Shown one piece after another: positions 48,361 to 57,460 of a stretch of 64,000 bases of DNA. The DNA is from Actinokineospora sp. NBRC 105648. GTDB taxonomy: Bacteria > Actinomycetota > Actinomycetes > Mycobacteriales > Pseudonocardiaceae. The DNA lies in contig NZ_BSTR01000028.1 of assembly GCF_030269645.1 (NCBI RefSeq), positions 30,865-94,864 of the forward strand. Direction: 5' to 3'. The position numbers and the translations under genes are program-made. The notes under the pieces were generated by a model, which was given only the letters and a program-made list of their open reading frames with translations, had not been told where the DNA came from and searched no databases. How positions within the stretch are numbered: position 1 is the stretch's first letter; each line of letters starts with the position of its first letter.

Positions 48361-49602
48361 TCAGGCAGCTTCCTGCCGACGATCAGAGTCCGCACGCGCA
48401 GACCCTGAGTCCTTGTCCGCGTTCAGCCGTGCCCACACCAGCGTCGCGGGCACCGCGATCAGCACACCCAACAGCCCCGCCAGCGCCACCGTGATCATCG
48501 CCGAGTCCAGTAGCTCGGCCACGGCCCCGCCGGCCGCCACCCCGAGACCCTGGGACACCCGCAAACCGGTGCGGGCCGTGCCGAAGGCGCCGCCGCGGAT
48601 CTCGTTGGGGACGATCGAGTTGAAGACCGCCATCACCGTGATCTGGTAGGCCCCCACCGCCCCCGCGAGGACCAGCAGCAGCAGGGCCAGGACCAGGCTG
48701 GGCTTGAGCGCGAAGAAGATCAGCACCCCGACCGAGGCCGTGGCCAAGACGCCGATCAGCTTGGGGCGGTGGCGGGCCGGGACGAAGTGCGAGATGGCGA
48801 ACGTGCCGATGATGAAGCCCAGCGGGTCCGCCGCCAGCAGCCAGCCGACGGCCTCCGGGGGCGCGCCCGCCTCCTGGGCCAGCGGCGCGGCCAGGCCCTC
48901 CGGGATCACCGCCAGCCCGACCAGCCAGGACAGCGTGAGCAGCACGCGCAGCTTGCGGTCGCCGAAGACCCAGCGGGCGCCGTCGAACCAGCCGTCGTCC
49001 TTGGAGCCCGCCGGTGGTCGGTTCTGCACGTCGCGCCAGACCAGGGCGGCGGCGACGGCGAAGGTGATCGCGTCGATGGTCAGTGCCCAGGAGGTGCCGA
49101 TGGCGCCGACCAGCAGGCCGCCGCCGCCGAGGCCGAGCAGCATCATCGTGTTGGTGGTGATGCCGCGCAGGTCTTGGCTGCGCAGGTACATCGCGTCGTC
49201 GGTGAAGACCTCGCGGGTGGTGGCGTTCTGCGCGGCCATCGCGGGTGACTGCACCATCGGGATGATGATCACCAGCACGAACAGCACCCACAGCGGCATG
49301 TGCGGGATGGCCATCAGCCCGACCACCACGGCCTGCAGCGCCGAGCACACCACCATCAGCGTGCGGCGCCGGTACCGGTCGGCCAGCTGGGAGAGCCCGA
49401 GCCCGCCCGCGAGCGCAGGCAGGAAGGTCAGCGCGTAGATGCCCGCCGCGAAGAACGCCGAGCCGGTGCGGTCGTAGACCAGGATCGCCAGCGCCACCCG
49501 GGTGAGTTGGTCACCGCCGACGGAGACCGCCTCGGCGAACCAGAGCGCGCGGAACTCCCGATCGGCGAGTACCGCGGTCATCCTCGGCGCTGCTGCGCTC
49601 AC
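48361..49602 (-). CDS. MFS transporter (drug-export type)
   Basis: The 413-residue protein has about 12 membrane helices. It begins MTAVLADREFRALWFAEAVS, has the MFS loop motif LSQLADRYRRRTLMVVCSAL between helices 2 and 3, and a central loop GSKDDGWFDGARWVFGDRKL, like MFS_3/enterobactin-exporter-type proteins. It probably exports a small molecule using the proton gradient. GTG 49602 follows AGGAG. The 394-bp divergent gap to the SDR gene holds only a hairpin at 49924. Confidence 0.9.
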   Translation of the reverse strand: MSAAAPRMTAVLADREFRALWFAEAVSVGGDQLTRVALAILVYDRTGSAFFAAGIYALTFLPALAGGLGLSQLADRYRRRTLMVVCSALQAVVVGLMAIPHMPLWVLFVLVIIIPMVQSPAMAAQNATTREVFTDDAMYLRSQDLRGITTNTMMLLGLGGGGLLVGAIGTSWALTIDAITFAVAAALVWRDVQNRPPAGSKDDGWFDGARWVFGDRKLRVLLTLSWLVGLAVIPEGLAAPLAQEAGAPPEAVGWLLAADPLGFIIGTFAISHFVPARHRPKLIGVLATASVGVLIFFALKPSLVLALLLLVLAGAVGAYQITVMAVFNSIVPNEIRGGAFGTARTGLRVSQGLGVAAGGAVAELLDSAMITVALAGLLGVLIAVPATLVWARLNADKDSGSARADSDRRQEAA

Positions 49603-49923
49603 GTGTGCTCCTGTCCGGCGGGCGGGTGGCCCGTTCGGCTGACTCCATCCTCCGCACCCGGGGTCTGGGGGCGGTGAACCCGGTGACGCCTGCCGCTCGG
49701 TCATCACGGCGTCGCACAGAGTACCGGCAAGTACGCCGGCCGGATGCGGTGGTAAGCGTTCCGAAACCCGGAAAACCCGCTGATGCGGCCGTCCGGCGCA
49801 ACGCGGGTGATCGGTCCGTACCTACCCGCGCGCTGAACGGCCCACCACGCTCAGCGCACGCTTGACACCACTGGGCGTTGCCGGGCCCAGGGCCGGTGCT
49901 CCCTGACCAACACTGGCCACAGC

Positions 49924-49949
49924 CGGTGGCGGTCTGACGACCGCCACCG
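49924..49949. other. 11-bp perfect hairpin in a divergent promoter region
   Basis: CGGTGGCGGTC-TGAC-GACCGCCACCG lies 48 bp upstream of the SDR start. It could be a regulator site or a 5'-UTR hairpin. Confidence 0.5.
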
Positions 49950-49996
49950 CGGCGGGTCGAGGCCGCCGCGGGATCGGGGCCGGCGCTGGGGTTGGG

Positions 49997-50884
49997 GTGA
50001 TCGACATGGATGGCAAGGCGATCGTGGTGACCGGGGCGGGCCGCGGGCTGGGTGAGGCGTTCGCGGTCCACCTGGCGCAGGCGGGCGCGGCGGTGGTGGT
50101 CAACGACATCGACGGCGACCAGGCCGACCGGGTCGCCCGGCGGATCCGCCGCGGCGGCGGGGCGGTGTCGGCGAGCGCGCACTCGGTGGCCGACCCGGAG
50201 CAGGCGGCGGCCATCGTCGAGCAGTGCGTCGCCGAGTTCGGCGCCATCGACGGGCTGGTGAACAACGCGGGCCTCAACTACGAGGCGCTGCCGTGGGAGG
50301 ACACGCCCGCGCGGGCGCGCGAGGTGGTCGAGGTGAACGTGCTCGGCGTCATCTACACCGGGTTGGCGGCCATCAGCCGGATGCGGGCCGCGGGGGGCGG
50401 CGCCATCGTCAACATCTCCTCGGGCGCGTCGCTGGGGCAGCGCACCCTGGGCGCGTACGCGGCGAGCAAGGGGGCGGTCTCCTCGCTCACCTGTTCGTGG
50501 GCGCTGGACCTGGAGGAATGTGGCATTCGGGTGAACGCGGTCTGCCCGAAGGCCTACACTCGGATGGTGCGTTCCTCGGAGCGCGCGTCCCGGCACACGT
50601 CACCGGACCGGCTCCCGGAGCTGGTCGCCCCGCTGGTGCACTTCCTGCTCGACGAGCGTTCGGCGGGGATCACCGGGCAGGTGGTCAGGTGCACGGGGTC
50701 GGAGCTGCACATCGTCGGCCAGCCGTACTTCAAGGCGCCGATCCTGCACCGCCCGGTGTGGGACGTCGACAGCCTGACCACGGCGTTCGCCGAGGTGCTC
50801 GGCGGGCACCTCGAGCCGTACGGGCTGGAGAAGCGGCTGCCGCCCCGGCTGCGCAAGTGGCTGGCGCCGGTGCTGACCGCGTGA
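49997..50884 (+). CDS. Short-chain dehydrogenase/reductase
   Basis: The 295-residue NAD(P)-dependent oxidoreductase has the cofactor motif VVTGAGRGLGEAF, NNAG (LVNNAGLNYEAL), the catalytic Ser in NISSGASLG and YxxxK in YAASKGAVSS. The acidic residue at VVNDIDGD predicts NAD preference. A C-terminal extension (FKAPILHRPVWDVDSLTTAF) is shared with SDRs acting on lipid or steroid-like CoA substrates. GTG 49997 or ATG 50006 may be the start. Substrate unknown. Confidence 0.9.
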   Translation: MIDMDGKAIVVTGAGRGLGEAFAVHLAQAGAAVVVNDIDGDQADRVARRIRRGGGAVSASAHSVADPEQAAAIVEQCVAEFGAIDGLVNNAGLNYEALPWEDTPARAREVVEVNVLGVIYTGLAAISRMRAAGGGAIVNISSGASLGQRTLGAYAASKGAVSSLTCSWALDLEECGIRVNAVCPKAYTRMVRSSERASRHTSPDRLPELVAPLVHFLLDERSAGITGQVVRCTGSELHIVGQPYFKAPILHRPVWDVDSLTTAFAEVLGGHLEPYGLEKRLPPRLRKWLAPVLTA

Positions 50885-51162
50885 GTCCGCTCACGTTGCC
50901 GCCGGACGATTCAGAAGATCACCATCGGCGGTGCGGCGGCCGGGCGCACGCGCGGTGCTGCGGACGTGGCAACCGGTTGGGCGACACGTCCGAGTACTGT
51001 CGTGCTCCATTCGGGCGCTGCTTGGCGTAGCGAGGTCACTACTGTCGGCGCAGGACGTACCGTGGGGACAGTGGAACGTGTGGTCCGGGGCCGCGCGTGA
51101 TACGCGGCAACATCGGCAGGCGATGTTACTGACAGCGGGTCGGCGACCCGTGCGAAGCCGTG

Positions 51163-51182
51163 GGGAGGTTTGACAACCTCCC
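51163..51182 (+). other. GGGAGGTT-TGAC-AACCTCCC hairpin upstream of the GGDEF gene
   Basis: A perfect 8-bp stem with a 4-nt loop lies just upstream of the likely start of the diguanylate cyclase gene. It may be a leader hairpin or a regulator site. The gap 50885-51228 shows nothing else. Confidence 0.5.
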
Positions 51183-51228
51183 GGCGCGGCGGGCGTCCAT
51201 CCGGGTGCCACGAGCTGGAGAGAGGGAG

Positions 51229-53817
51229 GTGCCACCGTTGGGACTCACTGATCGCGGGGACGCTCGGCACGCGCCTCCCGGGACCGGCTCCTCCGGTGGG
51301 GACAGTGCTGCTGGGACGGTCACCAGTCGCGACTGCGCATCGGGTGCTCCAATCGGTGTGGACGGTCAGGCGGGTGGGCTGGTCACCAGTCACGGGAACG
51401 CATCCGCGGCTCCTCTGGTCGGGTCGGGCGGTGTGGACGGTGGCGACGCCGGGGTCACCAGTCACGACTGCGCATCGAGCGCTCCTCCGGTCTCGGGTGG
51501 ACGGGATCACGTGGTCACCAATCGCGAGAACGCATCTGTGCCTCCTGTGGTCGGTGTGGATGGTGTGGCGCCTGTGCTCACCAGTCGCGAGAACGCATCT
51601 GCGGCTCCCTCGGTCGATTCGGTCGGGGTGGACGTCGTGAACGCGGTGGTCACCAGTCGCGAGAGCGCACCTGGAGCTCCTTCGGTCGATTCGGTCGGGG
51701 TCGGCTCGGTGGTCACCAGTCGCGGGACATCTGTGTCTCCTGTGGTCGGTGTGGACGGTGTGCTGCCTGAGGTCACCAGTCGCGAGAACGCACTTGCGGC
51801 TCCTTCGGTCGAGTCGAGTGGGGCGGGTCCTGCGGTCACCAGTCGCGGCTCAACGGCTTCTCCTGTCTCTGCTCTGGGGGCGGGTGTCGGCGAGGACTTC
51901 GTGATCACCAGTCGCGGCTCATCTGGATCTCCTGTTCCGGTCGGTGTTCCGGTGGTTGGCACTTCTTCTCCTGCGGTGGTCACCAGTCGCGGCTCATGGG
52001 TTCCTCCGGTTTCGGTCGACGGGGTGGGGGCTGTGGTCACCAGTCGCGAGAACGCATCTGTGGCTCCTTCGATTGATCCGGTCGGGGGTGCTGTGGTCAC
52101 CAGTCGCGCGAGCGCATCGGCTACTCCCTTGAGCGGGTCGGGTGGTCCGGGGGTTGTCACCAGTCGCGGCTCATCTGGATCTCCTTCCGCGGGAATGGGC
52201 GGGGACGGTGGCGGGTTCACCAATCGCGAGAGCGCATCGGAAGCGACTCCTTTGCTCGAAGTGGACACAGTGGGTGCTTTGCTCACCAGTCGCGAGAGCG
52301 CATCGGACACACCTCCAAGGGGATCCACACTGGACGAAACGTTCGGCGGGCCGGAAGGAAACGCCTCGGGCGCCAATCGCAACCCGGAGTTCTCCAGCCA
52401 AGGCTCCGCACCGGGAACACCTCCTCGCGACGGCACGCGTCCCGTTGCTGAGCAGACTCCAACCCACGGTGGCACGGCGCGTGGGGGAAGCCTGCGGCGG
52501 CTCCGGTCACGGCTAAGTGTGACCGACTCGCTCCGCAGTGAACACCCTTCGTCCATTTCCTGGCCTTCGGTGCGGGATTGGGGCCTATGGAACCTGGCCC
52601 CCGCCGCCAGACGGTATGTGATCGGGTTCGAGTTCGTCACCGTGGTCGCGGTCGCACTCGCCTGCCTGACCGACGCCCCGGCGACGGTGTTCGACTGGCG
52701 CAGGCTCGGCGTCCTGGTGGGCGCGGGCGCGGTGCACCTGTGGCTGTCCCGGCGCACCGAGGAGACCCGCCGCGACAGCGGCCCGGGTCCGCACATGGAC
52801 ACCAGTGTCGTGTGGATCCTGCCCGCGATGGTCCTGCTGCCCGCGTGGATGGCCGTGCTGTCGATGTTGCTGCTGCGCGTGCAGCTCTACCCGGTGGCCC
52901 GCCGCCCGCTCTACCGCTACACCTTCGGCACGGCGGGCATCCTGCTGGCCGCGCTGGGTTCGTGGGCGGTCATCCGGCTGACCCACGTCGACGTCACGGC
53001 GGCCTTCGGCGCCCGCGAGGCGTTCATCCTCGCGCTGGCCGGGCTGACGTACTTCGTCCTCAACGCGATCGCCATCGGCGGTGTCATCGCCCTGTCCACC
53101 CCGCAGCCGACGTGGACGGTGGTCGCGGGCTCCCGCCGCGACAACGCCATGGCCGCGTTGACGGTCTGCCTCGGTGCCTTGGCCGCGCTGGCCATCGCCA
53201 ACGCGTGGCTGGCGCCGCTGTTCGTGGTCCCGCTGCTGTGCGCGCTGGACTGGGGCGCCCTGCAGATCGAGAACCTGCGCGGCGACGCCCGCACCGACCA
53301 CAAGACCCAGCTGCTCAACTCGCGCGGCTGGCACGAGCAGGCGGGTCGCGAGATCGCCCGGGCCAGGCGGCAGAACACCACGCTCGCCGTCGCGGTCCTG
53401 GACCTGGACTACTTCAAGCAGGTCAACGACACCTGGGGCCACCCGGCGGGCGACGCGGTGCTGCGCGCGGTCGGCGCGGTCCTGCGTGAGACCACCCGCC
53501 AGGGCGATGTCGTGGGCCGCTTCGGCGGTGAGGAGTTCGTGCTCCTGCTGCCCGACACCGACACCGACGGTGCCACGCAGGTAGCCGAGCGCGTTCGCCA
53601 GGGCGTGGCGGCGATGAACGTGGCCGCCACCGACAAGCGCGGCCAACCCGTGGTGATCAGCAACCGCACCACCTCCATCGGCGTGGTGGCGGGCCAGGGC
53701 GCCTCAGCGGACCTCGACGAGCTCCTCCGCTGGGCCGACGCGGCGGTCTACGAGGCCAAGAACGCGGGCCGCAACCAGGTCCGCTTGGCCGAGCCGCCCG
53801 CCGACGTCGCAGTCTGA
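51229..53817 (+). CDS. Membrane diguanylate cyclase with 16 N-terminal VTSRENAS repeats
   Basis: From GTG 51229 the protein has 862 residues; TTG 51238, which has the better RBS (GGGAGG), and GTG 51160 are alternative starts. Residues 30-370 are a Ser/Val/Gly/Pro-rich region of 16 repeats, VTSR(E/G)NAS-x-APSVD. Residues about 460-680 hold six or so membrane helices. The GGDEF domain follows: LDLDYFKQVNDTWGHPAGDA, then RQGDVVGRFGGEEF. GGEEF is an active-site variant, and RxxD five residues before it is an intact inhibitory site, so it should make cyclic di-GMP with product feedback. The repeat spacing always keeps the frame. Confidence 0.88.
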   Translation: MPPLGLTDRGDARHAPPGTGSSGGDSAAGTVTSRDCASGAPIGVDGQAGGLVTSHGNASAAPLVGSGGVDGGDAGVTSHDCASSAPPVSGGRDHVVTNRENASVPPVVGVDGVAPVLTSRENASAAPSVDSVGVDVVNAVVTSRESAPGAPSVDSVGVGSVVTSRGTSVSPVVGVDGVLPEVTSRENALAAPSVESSGAGPAVTSRGSTASPVSALGAGVGEDFVITSRGSSGSPVPVGVPVVGTSSPAVVTSRGSWVPPVSVDGVGAVVTSRENASVAPSIDPVGGAVVTSRASASATPLSGSGGPGVVTSRGSSGSPSAGMGGDGGGFTNRESASEATPLLEVDTVGALLTSRESASDTPPRGSTLDETFGGPEGNASGANRNPEFSSQGSAPGTPPRDGTRPVAEQTPTHGGTARGGSLRRLRSRLSVTDSLRSEHPSSISWPSVRDWGLWNLAPAARRYVIGFEFVTVVAVALACLTDAPATVFDWRRLGVLVGAGAVHLWLSRRTEETRRDSGPGPHMDTSVVWILPAMVLLPAWMAVLSMLLLRVQLYPVARRPLYRYTFGTAGILLAALGSWAVIRLTHVDVTAAFGAREAFILALAGLTYFVLNAIAIGGVIALSTPQPTWTVVAGSRRDNAMAALTVCLGALAALAIANAWLAPLFVVPLLCALDWGALQIENLRGDARTDHKTQLLNSRGWHEQAGREIARARRQNTTLAVAVLDLDYFKQVNDTWGHPAGDAVLRAVGAVLRETTRQGDVVGRFGGEEFVLLLPDTDTDGATQVAERVRQGVAAMNVAATDKRGQPVVISNRTTSIGVVAGQGASADLDELLRWADAAVYEAKNAGRNQVRLAEPPADVAV
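51319..52340 (+). repeat. In-frame tandem repeat array, 57-75 bp units
   Basis: GTCACCAGTCGCGAGAACGC-like words begin 16 units. Measured from CACCAGT the starts are 51321, 51384, 51456, 51516, 51579, 51651, 51714, 51774, 51837, 51906, 51981, 52038, 52098, 52158, 52218 and 52284. All 15 spacings are multiples of three although they range from 57 to 75. Confidence 0.93.
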
Positions 53818-53880
53818 TCGAATACCGACCTTCCGGTTTGTAAACCGCCAGGATGTCCGTTCGCACGCCCGGCCCAACCG

Positions 53881-54444
53881 CTAGCGCACCACGCGGTGGC
53901 GGAGGTAGACGACCTGTGGGCTGAGCGCGCGGCTCTCGACGAGTTCGAGGTCCACCCGCCGCTCGTGCCGGGGGAAGAACGGGATCCCGCCGCCGACCAG
54001 CACCGGGTACACCCGGACCCGGTACTCGTCGACCAGACCCAACCCGGCTGCCTCGGCGGCCAGGGTCGCGCCGCCGATCGCGATGTCGCCCTCCCCGGGC
54101 TCGGCCCGCAACCGCTCGACCTCCGCCGCCAGGCCGCCGGAAGCCAGGCGGGCGTTGCCCCGCACCGCCGACAGCGTGGTGGAGAACACCACCTTCGGGA
54201 GCGGGTTCCAGAGCGCGGCCCACTCGCGCTCCGAGTCGTCGAGCGACGGGTCCGCCGCGGCGGTCTCCCAGGACAGCATCGTCTCGTACAGGTGCCGTCC
54301 CAGCAGGTGAACGCCCACCTCTTGGATCTGGTCGAAGCAGAAGCGGAAGACGTCCTCGTCGGGCGCCGCCCAGGTGAAACCGCCATCCGGCCCGACGATG
54401 TAACCGTCCAGTGAGACGGCCATCGAACAAGTCACGCTGCGCAT
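53881..54444 (-). CDS. RibD C-terminal / dihydrofolate-reductase-fold protein
   Basis: The 187-residue protein starts MRSVTCSMAVSLDGYIVGPD, the start of the RibD_C family, and has DIAIGGATLAAEAAGLGLVD and YPVLVGGGIPFFP. It probably reduces a pterin- or pyrimidine-like substrate with NADPH; members are often called dihydrofolate reductase family proteins without proof. ATG 54444 follows GAGGAGG. It stands alone between convergent GGDEF and divergent sequence. Confidence 0.9.
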   Translation of the reverse strand: MRSVTCSMAVSLDGYIVGPDGGFTWAAPDEDVFRFCFDQIQEVGVHLLGRHLYETMLSWETAAADPSLDDSEREWAALWNPLPKVVFSTTLSAVRGNARLASGGLAAEVERLRAEPGEGDIAIGGATLAAEAAGLGLVDEYRVRVYPVLVGGGIPFFPRHERRVDLELVESRALSPQVVYLRHRVVR

Positions 54445-54561
54445 CGGAAGTCCTCCTCGGAGACGGTTCGACAGTACGACCGCCGGACTCGCCGCGGCTC
54501 GCTGGATCCGCTGATTTCCCGGACGCACTCGAAGGTCATCCACAATGGATCACCGCCGCAA

Positions 54562-54607
54562 CGGAATGTGGCCCGTGTGCGCGATCGCGCACACGGGCCA
54601 CATTCCG
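54562..54607. terminator. 46-bp perfect palindrome
   Basis: CGGAATGTGGCCCGTGTGCG and its continuation form an uninterrupted palindrome centred between 54584 and 54585 (GCGATCGC core). It lies 61 bp downstream of the S1 protease stop (minus strand) and is probably its terminator, although no T-run follows. Confidence 0.75.
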
Positions 54608-54667
54608 AACGAAATCAGCGAACAACCGTCGGCCGAATCCGCGACCGAGTCAGCGAAACGTCAGGGA

Positions 54668-56125
54668 CTACGGTCGGTTGGTGCGCAGCGTGTAGCTGCC
54701 AGAGCCGCTGTAGGCCTGGACCTGCCACCGGTAGTAGCCGGCCGTCCCGGAGTAGTTCACGGTTTCCACGTTCGACGGCGTGGTCCCGCTGGCCACCGCG
54801 GCCCACGCGCTGCCGTTCCACTTCTGCAGGGCCAGGTCGAAGTCCGTCCCGGCGGGACCGCTCAGGCAGCCGCGGTGCGTGCCGGAGACGGTCGACTGGT
54901 AGTAGCTGTTACTCGGCTGGATGGCCGAGCCGCCGGAGGCCAGGGACCCGGTGTACGCCGGGCCCGTGCAGCTGCCGCTCGGCGGCGTGGTCGGCGGGGT
55001 GGTGGGGGTGCCGCCACCGTTGGTCACCAGGGTGAGCCCGTACGCCTGCAGGATCTCGTTCACCGGCTGGAAGTACGTGGTCCCGCCGGAGGTGCAGTTG
55101 CCCGAGCCGCCGGAGGTGACGCCCTGGGCCTGGCTGCCGGAGATGGCCGAGCCGCCGGAGTCGCCCGGTTCGGCGCACACGTTGGTGCGGATCAGGCCGG
55201 TGATGGTGCCCTCGGGGTAGGTGACCGAGGAGTTGCGGGCCGCGATCGTGCCGCAGTGCCAGCCCGTGGTCGAGCCCGAGCGGCAGATGGACGAGCCGAC
55301 CGGGGCGTCGGTGGAGCCGGAGACCGTGACCCGGCCGCCGGAGTAGTTGTTGACCGCGCCGATCGGGGTGTTGCCCGCGGCGACGCGGACCCAGGCGTAG
55401 TCGTTGCCGGGGAAGCTCGAGCCCGCGAAGGAGCCGCTGGGCTGGGTGGTGGTGGCGCCGCTGCGGCCGCAGTGGCCCGCGGTGATGAAGCCGCCGCCGA
55501 CCGAGAAGCCGACGGAGCAGCGGGTGCCGCTGCCGATGTAGTAGGCGTTGCCGCCGACGACGTCGATCAGCTTGCGCGGGGCCTCGTCCGAGGCCTCGAC
55601 GCTGACCGCGTCCGCTGGGACCCCGCTGGCGGCGACGAACGAGCGGGCGGCGGCGAGGGCGCTGCCGCGCGACTTCAGGACGATCTTGTTGCTGGGCAGG
55701 TCCACGTACCAGGCGGGCACGGTGCGGGGGCTGGTGGCGGCGTTGGCGTCGAGCTTGGCCTTGAGCGCGTCGAGCTGGGCCTCGGTGCGGCTGACCACGA
55801 GCGCGTCGGCGCCCGCCGAGCGGGCGGTGCCCGCGGCGGCGGAGTCGGTGACCGCGACGACGAGCTTGCCCCGGCCCGCGTCGTACCAGGTGCCGCCGAA
55901 GCGACCCGCGAGCTGCTTGCGCAGCGACTTGTCGGCCTGGGCCGCGCGGTCCTCGGCGGCCAGTCGGGTGCGGGCCTGCTCGGCGTTGAGGCCCAGGTCG
56001 CGTTGTAGCGCGGCGCCCATGGCGTCGGTGGCGGCCGGGGCGGCCTCGGCGGTCAGGGTCACCGCCGTGATCACGCCCCCGGTGGCCACCACTGCCGCCA
56101 GCGCGGCGATGAGTCGTCTTGCCAT
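54668..56125 (-). CDS. Secreted streptogrisin/alpha-lytic-type S1 protease with prodomain and C-terminal PPC-like domain
   Basis: The 485-residue preproenzyme has a signal peptide (LIAALAAVVATGGVITAVTL), a prodomain (to about 190; ALQRDLGLNAEQARTRLAAE), a mature protease starting near IDVVGGNAYYIGSGTRCSVG with His (ITAGHCG), Asp (GNDYAWVRV) and Ser (EPGDSGGSAISG), a Pro/Thr linker (TPTTPPTTPPSG) and a pre-peptidase C-terminal-like domain (GTDFDLALQKWNGSAWAAVA). Six cysteines pair as in streptogrisins. It is an extracellular protein degrader. A single gene. Confidence 0.95.
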   Translation of the reverse strand: MARRLIAALAAVVATGGVITAVTLTAEAAPAATDAMGAALQRDLGLNAEQARTRLAAEDRAAQADKSLRKQLAGRFGGTWYDAGRGKLVVAVTDSAAAGTARSAGADALVVSRTEAQLDALKAKLDANAATSPRTVPAWYVDLPSNKIVLKSRGSALAAARSFVAASGVPADAVSVEASDEAPRKLIDVVGGNAYYIGSGTRCSVGFSVGGGFITAGHCGRSGATTTQPSGSFAGSSFPGNDYAWVRVAAGNTPIGAVNNYSGGRVTVSGSTDAPVGSSICRSGSTTGWHCGTIAARNSSVTYPEGTITGLIRTNVCAEPGDSGGSAISGSQAQGVTSGGSGNCTSGGTTYFQPVNEILQAYGLTLVTNGGGTPTTPPTTPPSGSCTGPAYTGSLASGGSAIQPSNSYYQSTVSGTHRGCLSGPAGTDFDLALQKWNGSAWAAVASGTTPSNVETVNYSGTAGYYRWQVQAYSGSGSYTLRTNRP

Positions 56126-56349
56126 GCCGTTCTCCTCGTGCAGGGAAGGGTTTACGGATGGCTGCCGACCGGCGCGCCGAAGCAGACCGGCTGGCTGGGC
56201 CGGTCACGCGCTTCGGAACGGGGACGACGGTCGAATGATCAACCGGACGAATCGGTCAGCAGGTGCCTGCGACGGTAATCCGGATCACAACCGATTGGGT
56301 CATATGATTTGGCCATAGCATCGATCTGGTCACTAGCGGTGACCGACGG

Positions 56350-57342
56350 TCACGAGGTGGGCAGGTGGTCCGCCCGCTCCAGGCCGAAGCCCGGGTTGTC
56401 CTGGAGGAACGCGCTGTACCGGGGGCTCCGGGCGATGACGTCGGAGTAGGCCGTGCTGGCCAGCTTGACCAGCTGATCGGAGAACGCGGCGGTCGCCCCG
56501 TCCGGGTGCCACCCGATCAGGTTGCGCCAGCGCAGCGGGTTGCCCGCGATCGGGACCGCGATGACCCCGGGCATCTGCCGGAACATCGGCTGGCACAGCA
56601 CCACCGCGTCGCCGGACTCCACCAGGTCGATGCAGCTCACCACGTCAGTCTCGTACAGGGTGCGCGGAGTGAAGCCCGCGCGGGCGCAGGCCGCGGCGAA
56701 GCAGTCGGCGAAGCAGCCGTCGCCGGGGGTGGCGCCCCACTGGACGCCCGCGAGGTCGCTCAGGTCGACCGCGTCCCGCCCGGCGAGCGGGTGCTGGGTG
56801 GACAGCAGCACGAACACCGGGTCGGTGGCCACCGTCCGCCAGATCAGGCCGGGTTGGGAGGGCGGCGGCGCGTCGCCGCACACGCCCGCGAGGGTGTAGT
56901 CCACGCGGCCGTCGGCCACCATCGCCGCCAGCTCCTCCGACGACCACGACACGTGCGTCGTCACGTGCAGGTCGGGGTAGGCGGCGTTGAGCTGGTGGAC
57001 CAGACCACCGAGCACCGGGCCGGTGGCCGACCCCAGCCGCAGGCGCGAGGGGGTGTCGCCGGGCAGGGCGGCGTTGTTGGCGAACCGCGCGGCCTCCTCG
57101 CGCAGCCCGGAGACCGCGGGCAGCAACAGCTTCGCCCGGGACAGGACCAACTCGCCCAGGGGCGTGGGTCTGGCCCCCTTGCGGTCCCTTTCGAACAGCG
57201 GTCCGCCCAGGGCCCGCTCGATGCGGTGCAGCTGGGCGGTGAGGGCGGGCTGGGCGAGGCCGAGTGTCGACGCGGCCTTGGTGATGCTGCCCGCCTCGGC
57301 GACCGCACAGATGATTTTGAAGTGGCGCAGCTCCAGCTCCAT
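56350..57342 (-). CDS. LysR-family transcriptional regulator
   Basis: The 330-residue protein has an N-terminal winged helix (MELELRHFKIICAVAEAGSI, TKAASTLGLAQPALTAQLHR) and a periplasmic-binding-protein-like effector domain with the RLGSATGPVLGGLV start. It is divergent from the glycosidase-like gene across 118 bp, the classical LysR target arrangement. Effector unknown, perhaps a sugar. Confidence 0.93.
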   Translation of the reverse strand: MELELRHFKIICAVAEAGSITKAASTLGLAQPALTAQLHRIERALGGPLFERDRKGARPTPLGELVLSRAKLLLPAVSGLREEAARFANNAALPGDTPSRLRLGSATGPVLGGLVHQLNAAYPDLHVTTHVSWSSEELAAMVADGRVDYTLAGVCGDAPPPSQPGLIWRTVATDPVFVLLSTQHPLAGRDAVDLSDLAGVQWGATPGDGCFADCFAAACARAGFTPRTLYETDVVSCIDLVESGDAVVLCQPMFRQMPGVIAVPIAGNPLRWRNLIGWHPDGATAAFSDQLVKLASTAYSDVIARSPRYSAFLQDNPGFGLERADHLPTS

Positions 57343-57416
57343 GTGACAAAGCTAGGCCGCTCGATCACATCCGCCAAGCTTTAGGACCAGGGCGCACGAG
57401 TTCTGCTTGTTTTTGC

Positions 57417-57446
57417 TCGAAGTTGCCGAATATAGTCCAACTTCGA
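57417..57446. promoter_or_regulatory. Inverted repeat around a -10-like box, probable operator
   Basis: TCGAAGTTG (57417-57425) and CAACTTCGA (57438-57446) flank TATAGT (57431-57436). TTGTTT lies 18 bp upstream of that box. The site is 15 bp upstream of the glycosidase-like start. Confidence 0.65.
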
Positions 57447-57460
57447 ACAGGGAGGGTGCG

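Noticed and set aside
36325..50884. A secondary-metabolite gene cluster suggested by a BVMO, AfsR-type regulator, MFS exporter and SDR
   Set aside because: No core synthase (PKS, NRPS, terpene, RiPP precursor) lies in the window and the genes are in separate, unrelated transcription units.
51319..52340. Possible CRISPR array or dispersed DNA repeat
   Set aside because: Repeats are imperfect, spacers are related to one another, spacing is always a multiple of three, and the frame runs into a GGDEF domain. No cas genes are present.
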